A DNA stretch of 24,943 nucleotides, taken from NCBI GenBank assembly GCA_964632865.1, contig CAZWDH010000072.1:1-24943 (forward strand), read 5' to 3'. Position 1 is the stretch's first letter. The number at the start of each line of letters is the position of its first letter. Both the position numbers and the translations under genes were made by a program. This document shows, piece after piece, positions 14,356 through 22,834 of the stretch. The notes beneath the pieces were generated by a model. It did not search any database. It was not told the DNA's origin and saw only the letters and a program-made list of their open reading frames with translations. The stretch comes from JAHDWY01 sp964632865 (lineage in GTDB: Bacteria; Hydrogenedentota; Hydrogenedentia; Hydrogenedentales; SLHB01).

Positions 14356-15159
14356 CTAAAGCCGAGTTTGCCAGCCATGGTCGAGGGGACCGTGACCTTG
14401 ACCGAGCGGCAACGCATGCCGAATCGCGCCGGTGACGTAGTCTTTCGCGCGGGCCACAGCAGCAGCGGCATCAAGCCCCGAAGCCAGACTCGCGGCGATA
14501 GCAGCCGAGTAGGTGCAGCCCGTACCGTGCGTGTTCCTGGTGTCGATGCGCGGGGACGATAGTTCGGTCAGCGTGGTCCCGTCGAACAGAATGTCCAACG
14601 CATCATCCCCTGCGAGATGACCTCCCTTAACGAGCACGTATCGCGCCCCCATTTCGTGTAATCGCTTCGCCGCGTCGGCCATCTGCTCGCAGGTGCTCAC
14701 AGGTACTCCGGTAAGCGCTTCGGCTTCGGGAAGGTTCGGAGTGACAATGTAGGCAAGGGGAAGGATCGATTCGACCACGGCGAGGCGGGCGTCCTCTCGC
14801 AGCAGAGGATCCCCGCTCTTGGACACCATGACGGGATCGACGACGAGGCGTTTTATGCCGTTGCGCCTGATGGCGTCGGCGACCGCGCGCACGATAGCGG
14901 CGCTGGACAACATGCCCGTCTTGGCCGCGTCCACGCCGATGTCTTGAGCGACGAGGTCGATTTGTTGTGCGACGAAGTCCGGTGGAAGGTCGTGGACGCC
15001 CGCAACCGTGCAGGTATTCTGAGCAGTAACAGACGTAATAGCCGACATGCCATAGACGCCGAACGCGGCGAATGTTTTCAGGTCGGCCTGAATACCCGCG
15101 CCTCCGCCGGAATCGCTCCCCGCGATAGTCAGCGCGCGCGGCAGGCAGGCCTCACGCAT
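14356..15159 (-). CDS. thiD: Hydroxymethylpyrimidine/phosphomethylpyrimidine kinase ThiD
   Basis: ThiD phosphorylates HMP to HMP-P and then HMP-PP for thiamine synthesis in the cytoplasm; the same fold also includes pyridoxal kinases. The 267-residue length is normal. Visible signatures are ALTIAGSDSGGGAGIQADLKTF (about 9-30, HMP-binding), VVDPVMVSKSG (106-116), TPNLPEAEALTG (140-151), VLVKGGHL (175-182) and the anion-hole/catalytic HGTGCTYSAAIA with G212-T-G-C215. The ATG overlaps the transporter stop as TATGCGTGA (8-base overlap). A CNT transporter of nucleosides or related pyrimidines directly before it would fit import of a base-like precursor, but that link is inference. No TPP riboswitch is recognisable, because the gene sits inside another gene's 3' end. 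Confidence 0.94.
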   Translation of the reverse strand: MREACLPRALTIAGSDSGGGAGIQADLKTFAAFGVYGMSAITSVTAQNTCTVAGVHDLPPDFVAQQIDLVAQDIGVDAAKTGMLSSAAIVRAVADAIRRNGIKRLVVDPVMVSKSGDPLLREDARLAVVESILPLAYIVTPNLPEAEALTGVPVSTCEQMADAAKRLHEMGARYVLVKGGHLAGDDALDILFDGTTLTELSSPRIDTRNTHGTGCTYSAAIAASLASGLDAAAAVARAKDYVTGAIRHALPLGQGHGPLDHGWQTRL

Positions 15160-16363
15160 AAACGACGATCCCCGCGACGCAAGCCGTCATAAAACAGGCG
15201 AGGGTGCCGCCGATGAAAGACTTAACAGCCAGTTGTGAAATGTCCACGCGCCGTTCGGGCGCGAGGGCGTCGAGGGCTGCGATGGAGATCGCCATGCTGC
15301 CGGGGTTGGCGAAACCGCACAGGGCGTAAGTCGCGATGGTCTTGCCCCGCTCGCTCAAGGTGCCTGCGGCGATCATCTCCTTGAGATCGAGGTAGGCGAG
15401 AAACTCGTTGAGCACAGTCTTTTTCCCGAGCAGGGCAGAGACCTCAGGGATATCCTGCGGCGGAACGCCTAGGAGAAACGCAAAGGGACGAAAGGCGTAG
15501 GAAAGCAGATCGACAAACGAACGGCCCGTGACGGAGACGGTTGCGAGATCGAGCATGTAGATGAGCCCCACGAAGACAAGCACCATGGCCGCAACCTGTA
15601 GGGCCATGGTCAAGCCCTGGGAGGTTCCCTGGGTGGCGGCGTCGATGAGATTTCGCGAATCGACTTCCATGCGCACGGGCGCGTGCCCTACCGTTTTGGG
15701 TTCACCCGTTTCGGGGACGAGAACCTTGGAGATGAGAATCGCCGCAGGCGCGCTCATAAGCGAAGCAGTGAGCAAATGGCCGGGCTCCGCGCCGAAACTC
15801 GCGTAGGTGACCATGACACTGCCGGCAATGGTGGCCATGAAGGTGGTCATGATCGTGCAAAGTTCCGAACGGGTCATCTCTTTGAGATAGGTGCGAATCG
15901 CCGAGGCGGATTCGATCCCCAGGAAAATGAGCAACGCGGCCCCGAAGGTTTCGGCGCCGGACGTCTTCAACGTGCGCCGCATCATCCACGCGATCGCGGC
16001 TACGAGGGCAGGGATTACTCGAAGGTGGTAAAGGATCGCCGAGAGCGCGGAGACGAAGATGATGACGGGCAAAACGCGAAAGGCAAAGAAGGTGTTGTAT
16101 TGTTCTGGATTTTCCGCAAGACTGCCGAAGACAAACGATGCGCCGGCGACCGCCGAATCGGTGAGAACACCTACGACGCGTTGCATGCCCGCAAAGATGA
16201 CGGTACGGAGCGGCGTGGTGAGGATAAGTAGCGCCAACGCGAACTGTAGCGCAAGCCCCCACACGACCAAGCGCCAGGGGATTGCCTTCCGCCGCTCCGA
16301 TAGAGCCCAGGCAATGCCGACCAGAATCAACAGGCCCAAGGCGCTCGTAAGCCGAGGCATCAC
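15152..16363 (-). CDS. CNT-family nucleoside (or nucleoside-like) transporter
   Basis: A 403-residue concentrative nucleoside transporter homologue, normally driven by Na+ or H+ symport. GTG at 16363 is chosen for the GGAGG about 9 bases upstream; ATG at 16360 and TTG at 16402 also fit. Features: RLVVWGLALQFALALL (NucleosTra2_N), FVSALSAILYHLRVIPALV (gate region), TYLKEMTRSELCTIMTTFMATIAG and ALCGFANPGSMAISIAAL (NucleosTra2_C). In TM4 the usual GQTEAP is replaced by LGIESA: by alignment to the following IRxYL, the Glu is kept but the Gln-Thr that contact the base are Gly-Ile. Substrate specificity may differ from uridine or adenosine transporters. The gene overlaps thiD and lies just after the EIIA gene. 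Confidence 0.9.
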   Translation of the reverse strand: MMPRLTSALGLLILVGIAWALSERRKAIPWRLVVWGLALQFALALLILTTPLRTVIFAGMQRVVGVLTDSAVAGASFVFGSLAENPEQYNTFFAFRVLPVIIFVSALSAILYHLRVIPALVAAIAWMMRRTLKTSGAETFGAALLIFLGIESASAIRTYLKEMTRSELCTIMTTFMATIAGSVMVTYASFGAEPGHLLTASLMSAPAAILISKVLVPETGEPKTVGHAPVRMEVDSRNLIDAATQGTSQGLTMALQVAAMVLVFVGLIYMLDLATVSVTGRSFVDLLSYAFRPFAFLLGVPPQDIPEVSALLGKKTVLNEFLAYLDLKEMIAAGTLSERGKTIATYALCGFANPGSMAISIAALDALAPERRVDISQLAVKSFIGGTLACFMTACVAGIVVYA

Positions 16364-16422
16364 GCGATCAACCCTCCGCTGCCCCCTTGCGCGCGCAAGC
16401 AAGCGCGCGTCGTTCGCACGGT

Positions 16423-16917
16423 TCAGACGCGCGCGCGAATGTTGTAAAACGTTTCCCGGGCCTCTTCGTCTTCAATAGCCCGCATTACGGCGGTGGCATC
16501 GTCGGCCTTCTTGAGACGTTCCCGCAGTTCCCGGTTGGCGAGCAAATGCGCGATTCCCGCCATCGTATGGGGATTGTCGTGGTACGTGCGCCGGGGAAGC
16601 AATAACAGGATGATCATGCGCGCGGCGATCCCGTCGAGGCTCTCGAACGGAATCCCCTCTTTGCAGATTCCGATCGCCGCAATCACGTCATCAACGCGAT
16701 CCGTGTAGCCGTGGGGCACTGCGACGCCGTGCTCCATGCCGGTGCTGTGATGGGACTCGCGCTCGAGGATGACGTCCAGCGCGTGGTCGCGCAAGTTCAG
16801 GGGAATTTCGTGGGCGTCCACCAGGACATCCACCAGTTCCTCGATGACTTCTTCCTTGGTGTGGGCCTTGAGGCCGACGCGAACGACGTCACGGTGTAGG
16901 AGATCGCCAAGGCGCAT
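16423..16917 (-). CDS. PTS EIIA type-2 domain protein (PtsN/fructose-like)
   Basis: This 164-residue single-domain protein is the phosphocarrier/regulatory EIIA of the mannitol-fructose/nitrogen class. The active site is GMEHGVAVPHG, with phospho-acceptor H69 within AVPH. The N-terminus (MRLGDLLHRDVVRVGLKAHTKEEVIEELVDVL) and later ESLDGIAARMIILLLLP and HTMAGIAHLLANRELRERL match PTS_EIIA_2. The frame is open upstream, but those residues (from 17145) are an out-of-frame copy of atpD; ATG at 16917 has GGGAGAGG about 8 bases upstream inside atpD. No EIIB or EIIC is nearby, so a regulatory role like EIIANtr is more likely than sugar uptake. The start lies 2 bases after the atpD stop. Confidence 0.93.
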   Translation of the reverse strand: MRLGDLLHRDVVRVGLKAHTKEEVIEELVDVLVDAHEIPLNLRDHALDVILERESHHSTGMEHGVAVPHGYTDRVDDVIAAIGICKEGIPFESLDGIAARMIILLLLPRRTYHDNPHTMAGIAHLLANRELRERLKKADDATAVMRAIEDEEARETFYNIRARV

Positions 16918-16919
16918 TG

Positions 16920-17579
16920 CTAAACCTCTCCCGCCTCTTCCATGGCGGCCTGGTCGGCTTTCTTCTTCTTGATTCGCTTCAGTCGGAACGTGTCTTCCCG
17001 TTCCCGTTCGTCGAGCACACGCGCGATGGTCCGCATCTCTCCGCGCAACTTGGGAAGCAGATACTCGTTCAGCGCGTTGATGCGTCGGCTGACCTTGCGA
17101 ACCTCCTCGCCTATGATTTGGAGGTTCTGCTCCTTCGGCGCGCACACGAGCATCTGGGCCACCATCGCTTCCGAGGCCTGGGACGCTTCTACGATCTGGG
17201 GCGCCACGTCAAGCAGGCCCACACCGCGATTGGCGGGATGCCGCACGATGTCGTTCTGCTCGATGTCGCCCAAAGACAGGCCCCAGACTTTATCTGTCTT
17301 GACCTGTATGTTGAGCGCTCGCTGTCCGGCCACTGCCGCCGAACGCACTTCCGGGGTGCCGCGCACGCCGCGGGCGATGGCCATGGCGACCAGCGCCTTT
17401 CGCCCCAACCGGTGCAACTCGTTGCGGAGCGCCCGAAGTTCCCGGGCCCGTTCAATCAGCTCCTTGAGAAGCGCTTCGCGCTTCCCCTCTAACAATTGTA
17501 CACCATCCGAGGCGAACTTGATCTGGGCCTTGCGGGCCAGCAGATTCATCCGCGTTGGGGATACGTTGTCCATGCTCAT
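16920..17579 (-). CDS. atpD: V-type ATP synthase/ATPase subunit D (central rotor shaft)
   Basis: Subunit D forms the coiled-coil shaft in the A3B3 head. The product is 219 residues, a typical length. N-terminal VSPTRMNLLARKAQIKFASDGVQLLEGKREALL is the family signature (TRxxLxxLkxrLxxAxxGhxLLKrKRdaL). A second long helix runs from SRRINALNEYLLPKL to RLKRIKKKK, characteristically NALExxLIPxL...(E)RExxxRLKkiK. The gene begins 31 bases after atpB with AAGAAGGTGG as ribosome-binding region, and is followed at 2 bases by the EIIA gene. The last ~20 residues (KKKKADQAAMEEAGEV) are charged and variable. Confidence 0.96.
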   Translation of the reverse strand: MSMDNVSPTRMNLLARKAQIKFASDGVQLLEGKREALLKELIERARELRALRNELHRLGRKALVAMAIARGVRGTPEVRSAAVAGQRALNIQVKTDKVWGLSLGDIEQNDIVRHPANRGVGLLDVAPQIVEASQASEAMVAQMLVCAPKEQNLQIIGEEVRKVSRRINALNEYLLPKLRGEMRTIARVLDEREREDTFRLKRIKKKKADQAAMEEAGEV

Positions 17580-17610
17580 GAAGCGATAACCACCTTCTTG
17601 TCAGGTCGAG

Positions 17611-19059
17611 CTACGCGCTGGTCGCGGGTTTCTCCGCTTCTGCCTCGTCGTAATCCTGGTAATACTGGTCAACTTGGGCCTTCGATACACGCGTAAGTTC
17701 ATCGCGCGGGAGCAGCCCAAGGAGTTTCCAACCCAACGCCAAGGTGTCTTCGATCGTCCGGCGGGTTTCGCCCTGGCCGATCATCTGCTTTTCGAACTCG
17801 TTGCCGAACCGCAGATAGCGCTTGTCGATTTCACTGAGGGCATCCTCACCCACAATGGCCATAAGCTTGCGTACGTCGCGGCCTTGCGCGTAGGACGCGT
17901 ACAACTGGTTGGCCAGGGCGCGGTGATCGGCGCGGGTGCGGCCTTCACCGATACCGTTGTTCATGAGGCGCGACAGGCACGGCAACAGGTCGACCGGCGG
18001 AAACACGCCTTGCCGGTGCAGGGAGCGCGACAACACGATCTGGCCTTCGGTGATATAGCCGGTCAAGTCCGGAATCGGGTGCGTCATGTCGTCGTCGGGC
18101 ATGGTCAGCATAGGCACCTGCGTGACCGACCCCTTGCGGCCGCGGATACGGCCGGCGCGTTCGTAGATGGTCGACAAGTCGGTGTACATGTACCCGGGAT
18201 AACCGCGGCGGCCGGGGATCTCTTCGCGGGCGCTCGAAATCTGGCGGAGGGCTTCGCAGTAGCTCGTCATGTCCGTGAGGATCACGAGCACCTGGTAATC
18301 ATGTTCGAAGGCCAGGTACTCCGCCACGGTAAGGGCGCAGCGCGGTGCAAACAGACGCTCAATAGCCGGATCGCTCGCCTTGTTGATGAAAGTCACGACG
18401 CGGCTGCCTTGTCCGCCCTCTTCAAAGGAGCGCAGGAAGTAGGCGGCCTCGCGTTCGGTCAGCCCCATGGCCGCGAACACGACGACGAACTCTTCGCTTT
18501 CGCCCTTGGTCGACGACTGCTGCACGATCATATTGGCCACTTCGTTCGCGGGAAGACCCGAACCGAAGAAGATGGGGAGTTTCTGCCCGCGGACCAACGT
18601 GTTGAATCCGTCGATGGTGGACAGGCCGGTCTCAATAAAGTCGTTCGGTTTGTCGCGCGATACCGGGTTGATGGCCGAGCCGGCGATTTCGAGTTCCTTT
18701 TCCGGCACGATGGGCGGCAGGCCGTCGATAGGTTCGCCGGTGCCGTTGAAGCTGCGGCCGATCAGCTCTTTCGAGCACCCGACGCGGGCGGCGTCCTTCT
18801 TGAGCGAGACGGATATGCCTTTGATGTCAAGGCCCTGGGTCCCTTGAAGGACCTGGACCACCGCATGCTTCTTGCTCGCTTCGAGCACCTGGCCCTGGCG
18901 TACTTCCCCATTTTCCCCGACGAGATCGAGGATGGCGCCGGTGGCAAAGCGTCCGCCGTCGCCGAGGAAGACGAGGGGACCGGAGATGTAGTTCAGGTCC
19001 CAGTATTCCTTGTGCAGCAGGTCTGCCGAAGCGCCCTGGCTTGTCGTCGTGGTTTCCAT
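17611..19059 (-). CDS. atpB: V-type ATP synthase/ATPase subunit B (non-catalytic)
   Basis: The 482-residue regulatory subunit of the A3B3 head. It has the family features: a beta-barrel N-terminus (EYWDLNYISGPLVFLG), a degenerate P-loop FFGSGLPANEVANM (164-177) lacking the catalytic Walker A Lys, ERLFAPRCALTVAEYLAF and VLVILTDMTSYCEALRQIS, PGRRGYPGYMYTDLSTIYERAG, and LTMPDDDMTHPIPDLTGYITEGQI. The ATG has AAGGAT upstream and follows the atpA stop by 5 bases. B contributes the arginine finger, and it is not itself a strong ATPase. Sequence is typical, with no truncation seen. Confidence 0.97.
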   Translation of the reverse strand: METTTTSQGASADLLHKEYWDLNYISGPLVFLGDGGRFATGAILDLVGENGEVRQGQVLEASKKHAVVQVLQGTQGLDIKGISVSLKKDAARVGCSKELIGRSFNGTGEPIDGLPPIVPEKELEIAGSAINPVSRDKPNDFIETGLSTIDGFNTLVRGQKLPIFFGSGLPANEVANMIVQQSSTKGESEEFVVVFAAMGLTEREAAYFLRSFEEGGQGSRVVTFINKASDPAIERLFAPRCALTVAEYLAFEHDYQVLVILTDMTSYCEALRQISSAREEIPGRRGYPGYMYTDLSTIYERAGRIRGRKGSVTQVPMLTMPDDDMTHPIPDLTGYITEGQIVLSRSLHRQGVFPPVDLLPCLSRLMNNGIGEGRTRADHRALANQLYASYAQGRDVRKLMAIVGEDALSEIDKRYLRFGNEFEKQMIGQGETRRTIEDTLALGWKLLGLLPRDELTRVSKAQVDQYYQDYDEAEAEKPATSA

Positions 19060-19064
19060 GTGCC

Positions 19065-20855
19065 TTATCCTTTTCTCGATGTGAGATCGGCGAGCGCCGC
19101 TCGCATCTCTTCCATGACCTCTTTCTGGCGCGGGATGATGGACTCGTTGGATTCTTCGCGGAGCCGCGCGATGTTCTCGCGGGCGGGAAGTTCGAGAATC
19201 CGGTTCAGCGTGATGCCTTCATCCAGAACCTTGCGCGCCGATTCGTAGAACTCGACCAGAGCGTCCAGCAAGGCGCCGCCCTTTTCGAGTGAACAGTAGG
19301 CGTCGTTGTCCGAGAACGCGTTCTGCTGGAGGAACACTTCGCGAATCATGCGGGCGATTTCGAGAATCAAGCGCTCCTGATCCTGCAACGCGTCCGGACC
19401 AACCAACTGCACGACTTCCTGAAGTTCGCCGTCGCGCTGGAGCAGGGTCTCGATGGCCTGCCGGTTCTGACGCCACGTCTTGGGCGCGTTCTCTTCGAAC
19501 CAGGGATCGAGTTCCGCGAAGTACAGCGAGTAGCTGCGGTTCCAGTTCACGGACGGATAGTGCCGGCGATAGGCCAACGAAGCGTCCAGCGACCAAAGGG
19601 CGCCCGCGACACGCTGTGACGTCTGGGTCACCGGTTCGGACATGTCACCGCCGGGAGGCGATACGGCGCCGACGATGGTCAGCGATCCGAAGCGCGGATT
19701 CTCGGTTTCGGCGTCACTGCCGCAGACCATGACACGGCCGCTGCGCTCGTAGAACTCGGAGATACGGGCGGCCAGGTAGGTCGGATAGCCTTCTTCGCCG
19801 GGCATCTCTTCGAGACGCGACGAGATTTCGCGCAAGGCCTCCGCCCAGCGGGACGTACTGTCGGCCATGATGGCCACATCGTAGCCCTGGTCGCGGTAGT
19901 ACTCGGCCAGCGTAATGCCGGTGTATACGGACGCATCGCGCGCCGCCACGGGCATGTTGGAAGTGTTCACGACCAGCACGGTTCGGTTCATGAGCGAGTC
20001 GCCGGACTTGGGGTCCTTCAGGTGCGGGAACTCGTCCAGCACGTCGGCCATTTCGTTGCCGCGCTCACCGCAGCCCACGTAAATGATGATGTCGGCGTTG
20101 CAGTATTTCGAGAGCGTTTGCTCCACAACGGTCTTGCCCGTGCCGAAACCGCCGGGCACAATGGCTGAGCCGCCCAGGGCGATGGGGAACAAACAGTCCA
20201 GCACGCGCTGCCCCGTGAGGAAAGGCCGGTCCGTCCGCATCTTCTTGGCGATGGGGCGGGGCCGCTTCACGGGCCAGTAGTGCATCATTTTCAGTTCGGT
20301 ACCGTCATCCAGCGTGGCGATGGTGTCTTCGACCGTATACTCACCGGTGGATACGATGGACTTGATCGCGCCCGATTTTCCGGGCGGAACCAGCACGCGG
20401 TGTTCGATGGTGCGGGTCTCCGGCACGGTCCCGAGGATGTCGCCGGTGGTGACTTTCGTGCCGACGGATACCTTCGGCGTGAAGGTCCACTTCTTGCCAC
20501 GATCCAACGCCACGGCGGTCAGGCCGCGATCGATGAAGTCGCCGGACTGGTTCTGCAGCGTGATCAAGGGCCGCTGAATTCCGTCAAAGGTCGACCCGAG
20601 CAGGCCCGGCCCCAGTTCCACGGACAAGGGAAGGCCCGTGGGGATCACGGGTTCGTCGAGGAACATTCCGCCGGTGTCTTCGAATACCTGCGCGAAGATG
20701 GTGTCCTTGTCGATCCGGATCACCTCGCCCATGAGGTTCATCTTGCCGACGCGCACGATCTCGCCCATGGAGACGCCGAGCATGTTGTTCGCGGACACCA
20801 TGGGACCGGAAATCCGCGTGATCGATCCGGTCTGTTGCTGTTCGGTAGAGGGCAT
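19065..20855 (-). CDS. atpA: V-type ATP synthase/ATPase subunit A (catalytic)
   Basis: The catalytic ATP-binding subunit of the V1/A1 head, 596 residues. ATG at 20855 is preferred to the GTG at 20864 because GGAG, 8 bases upstream of the ATG, overlaps that GTG. Features: N-terminal barrel (ITRISGPMVSANNM), the V-type non-homologous insert (about 110-190), Walker A GGFGTGKT (235-242), VGCGERGNEMADVL (260-273), NTSNMPVAARDASVYTGITLAEYYRDQGYDVAIMADSTSRWAEALREIS, and SPPGGDMSEPVTQTSQR. This is a complete, canonical protein of the bacterial V/A type. The start lies 5 bases after the atpF stop and the stop 5 bases before atpB. Confidence 0.97.
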   Translation of the reverse strand: MPSTEQQQTGSITRISGPMVSANNMLGVSMGEIVRVGKMNLMGEVIRIDKDTIFAQVFEDTGGMFLDEPVIPTGLPLSVELGPGLLGSTFDGIQRPLITLQNQSGDFIDRGLTAVALDRGKKWTFTPKVSVGTKVTTGDILGTVPETRTIEHRVLVPPGKSGAIKSIVSTGEYTVEDTIATLDDGTELKMMHYWPVKRPRPIAKKMRTDRPFLTGQRVLDCLFPIALGGSAIVPGGFGTGKTVVEQTLSKYCNADIIIYVGCGERGNEMADVLDEFPHLKDPKSGDSLMNRTVLVVNTSNMPVAARDASVYTGITLAEYYRDQGYDVAIMADSTSRWAEALREISSRLEEMPGEEGYPTYLAARISEFYERSGRVMVCGSDAETENPRFGSLTIVGAVSPPGGDMSEPVTQTSQRVAGALWSLDASLAYRRHYPSVNWNRSYSLYFAELDPWFEENAPKTWRQNRQAIETLLQRDGELQEVVQLVGPDALQDQERLILEIARMIREVFLQQNAFSDNDAYCSLEKGGALLDALVEFYESARKVLDEGITLNRILELPARENIARLREESNESIIPRQKEVMEEMRAALADLTSRKG

Positions 20856-20860
20856 GTTCG

Positions 20861-21181
20861 TCACTCCAATCTGATTTCGTAGCCTACGGCGGGTTTCAAC
20901 ACGGCCGACAGGTAGGCGTCAACATTTGACTCTTCTTCATCAAAAGCCGGGCAATAGACGATGAGGGGCAGCCCTTTGTGCCGCCGCAAGCGCTCCGTAA
21001 AAAACTCGGAGAACGCGGAACGGAACGCTTCCTGCACGATGACGACGCTGGTATCGCTTTCCAGCATCTCGTCGAGCCGGGCCTCGGCGGTCCGGGCGTC
21101 GTGCGTGTTCTCCACGGGGATGCCGGCGAGCATGAGTTTGAGCGCCGTATTGTCCCGGACCAGCGCGACGATCTTAGGCAT
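20861..21181 (-). CDS. atpF: V-type ATP synthase/ATPase subunit F
   Basis: A 106-residue stalk subunit that binds D and helps couple or regulate rotation. The Rossmann-like fold is visible: MPKIVALVRDNTALKLMLAGI (family 'kiaviGd.d.v.gFrlaGi'), VVIVQEAFRSAF (residues 46-57), GLPLIVYCPAF and a C-terminal AVGYEIRLE. Length and position between C and A are standard for the bacterial operon. Its ATG overlaps the atpC 3' end by 8 bases, with GAGGAG 7 bases upstream. Confidence 0.93.
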   Translation of the reverse strand: MPKIVALVRDNTALKLMLAGIPVENTHDARTAEARLDEMLESDTSVVIVQEAFRSAFSEFFTERLRRHKGLPLIVYCPAFDEEESNVDAYLSAVLKPAVGYEIRLE

Positions 21182-22229
21182 ACATCATCTCCTCGCGAAC
21201 CCGGCCGCGCGGCAGGTTGTTCGCTTCGCCGCGGGCGATGAGCCGGAGGTTCACGGCCTCGTTGTACTTGAGCCACGCGAAATGCATCAGCGTCGCGATG
21301 CTCAGGAAATGAATCTGCGCTTCGCGGCGCAAGTGGCGAATCAGGATCAGATCGAACATCCGGTCCATGGGACTGAAGCGCGCGGACTGGACGAACATGA
21401 ACAGCATCTCGCGGAGTTCCTTGTAGATGGTCGTGTTCAGGATCTCGATGGCGCCCGCGGCGTCTCGCGCCTCGGCGAGGGCTTGCACGGTGCGCGCCGG
21501 GAGGTTGCCCTTCGGCAGGAGGCGTTGCTCCAATTGCTCGGCCGACAAGCCATCCTTCAACTGGAACACCAAGCGGATGTTGATGCGATCGATCTCCATC
21601 CGCAATACGGTCCGCAGGATCTCCGTATCCTCATCGTCTGACTCGAGCGACTTCACGTTCTCAACGAAATAGGCTCTGTCCAACGCCTCTTCCAGCACGG
21701 AAACCGAGTTTTCGGCCTCGTACTCAGGAAAGGCGCGCAGCAAGGACCCGCACAGTTCGGGATTCCACGCGGCCAGCGCCGTCACCAGTTCGTGCATCGT
21801 GCCGCGCTCGGCAAAGGACCTTAACAACGGCACGGTAAGACTGGGCCCGGGCTGCAGCTCGGCGAGCGTCGTCTCGGTATCGATGTTGTGATGGCGATAC
21901 CGCAACAACGACTTGACGGCGATGAGGTCCCACCGCAGGAGAAAGATGTCGATGAGATCCTGCATGGCCCCGCTGCTGAGGCTGCGCAACTTCTGGAACG
22001 TCTTCACCAGATTCCGCGAAACCGCTTCCTCGATGGCATCGACCCCGCTGAAGCGCGTCAACGCTTCGGCCAGATCTTCCTGGTACGGCGTCGCCATCAT
22101 GGCGTCCACGAGCCGGTCGATGCCCTTGACGTCGATGAATTCCTCGAATTTGGTTTGTGTCACGAGGCGGCTGCGCATGCCGGCTACACGGGAATTGACA
22201 TACGGAGCCATGGTTTCGAGCCGGTCCAT
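21174..22229 (-). CDS. atpC: V-type ATP synthase/ATPase subunit C (AC39/d-like)
   Basis: A 351-residue funnel-shaped subunit that links the D-F shaft to the membrane ring. MAPYVNSRVAGMRSRLVTQTKFEEFIDVKGIDRLVDAMMATPYQEDL is characteristic, with YVNaRVrgmrsrLl and tpY.. as in AC39 family proteins. The rest is alpha-helical, with paired repeats (IFLLRWDLIAVKSLLRYRH; LRTVLRMEIDRINIRLVFQLK) typical of the three-lobed helical fold. The ATG directly abuts the atpE TAA (TAAATG), with GGGAGGGAG upstream; the alternative M7 is in frame. The 3' end overlaps atpF. Confidence 0.93.
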   Translation of the reverse strand: MDRLETMAPYVNSRVAGMRSRLVTQTKFEEFIDVKGIDRLVDAMMATPYQEDLAEALTRFSGVDAIEEAVSRNLVKTFQKLRSLSSGAMQDLIDIFLLRWDLIAVKSLLRYRHHNIDTETTLAELQPGPSLTVPLLRSFAERGTMHELVTALAAWNPELCGSLLRAFPEYEAENSVSVLEEALDRAYFVENVKSLESDDEDTEILRTVLRMEIDRINIRLVFQLKDGLSAEQLEQRLLPKGNLPARTVQALAEARDAAGAIEILNTTIYKELREMLFMFVQSARFSPMDRMFDLILIRHLRREAQIHFLSIATLMHFAWLKYNEAVNLRLIARGEANNLPRGRVREEMMYA

Positions 22230-22820
22230 TTATTCCGCTCCCTCCCCGAACAGCAGGCGCAGACAGATCTTGCGCGCTTCGTTTTCCAGTTTATGGAAAC
22301 GGCTGGACAACGAGTTCGTGACACGAAAGGTCCGCTGTGCGTCCTGGATGGCGACACCATCATGCAACGCAGCGTGCGGCATGACCGGAACGCCGGCATG
22401 CCCGTTCGCGGAGAGCCATTGGCGGCAACGCTCCACGTGCGCAGGCGGCGCCAGAACCTCGGCCTTCTCCGGGGCGACGGTCATGAGTTCGCGCAACAGC
22501 GATTCCAGAATCGCCGGGAAGTCGGGGCCTTCGGCGATCCGATTCAGCTCGGCATCTACGCTGTGGAGGATTTCATCCGCCACGGCCTGTTGCATGCTGT
22601 GGGACTGCTGTTCCGCCAGGATGGCCGCCAGATCCCGGGCGCGCCGGGCGAGGCGGTCGACGTCGCGTTGCGCTCGCTCGATGCCTTCGTCATATCGCTT
22701 GCCCGCGCGTTCCCGCGCGTCGGAAATGATCGATTCGGCTTCGGTGCGGGCCGCGGCGAGGCGTGTTTCACACCCCTGCTCGACCTGGCGGGCCATGGTA
22801 TCCAGTAAGACGTGTTGCAT
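22230..22820 (-). CDS. atpE: V-type ATP synthase/ATPase subunit E (peripheral stalk)
   Basis: A 196-residue peripheral-stalk subunit. The N-terminal ~90 residues form a continuous Ala/Arg/Glu-rich amphipathic coiled coil (RLAAARTEAESIISDARERAGKRYDEG, then RAQRDVDRLARRARDLAAIL), followed by a compact C-terminal domain (FPAILESLLRELMTVAPEKAEVLAPPAHVERC, ending SLSSRFHKLENEARKICLRLLFG). The sequence is divergent, as usual for E; the call rests on the coiled-coil plus C-terminal pattern and on its place between K and C. The ATG has only a weak ribosome-binding site, 14 bases after the atpK stop; M9 is possible. Confidence 0.85.
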   Translation of the reverse strand: MQHVLLDTMARQVEQGCETRLAAARTEAESIISDARERAGKRYDEGIERAQRDVDRLARRARDLAAILAEQQSHSMQQAVADEILHSVDAELNRIAEGPDFPAILESLLRELMTVAPEKAEVLAPPAHVERCRQWLSANGHAGVPVMPHAALHDGVAIQDAQRTFRVTNSLSSRFHKLENEARKICLRLLFGEGAE

Positions 22821-22834
22821 ACGTGCCGGATGGC

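Noticed and set aside
16918..17145. N-terminal extension of the EIIA reading frame
   Set aside because: Those residues come from the atpD gene in another frame; the true ATG at 16917 has a good ribosome-binding site.
17674..19248. 524-codon plus-strand frame opposite atpB
   Set aside because: Shadow of the atpB coding sequence; no domain logic of its own.
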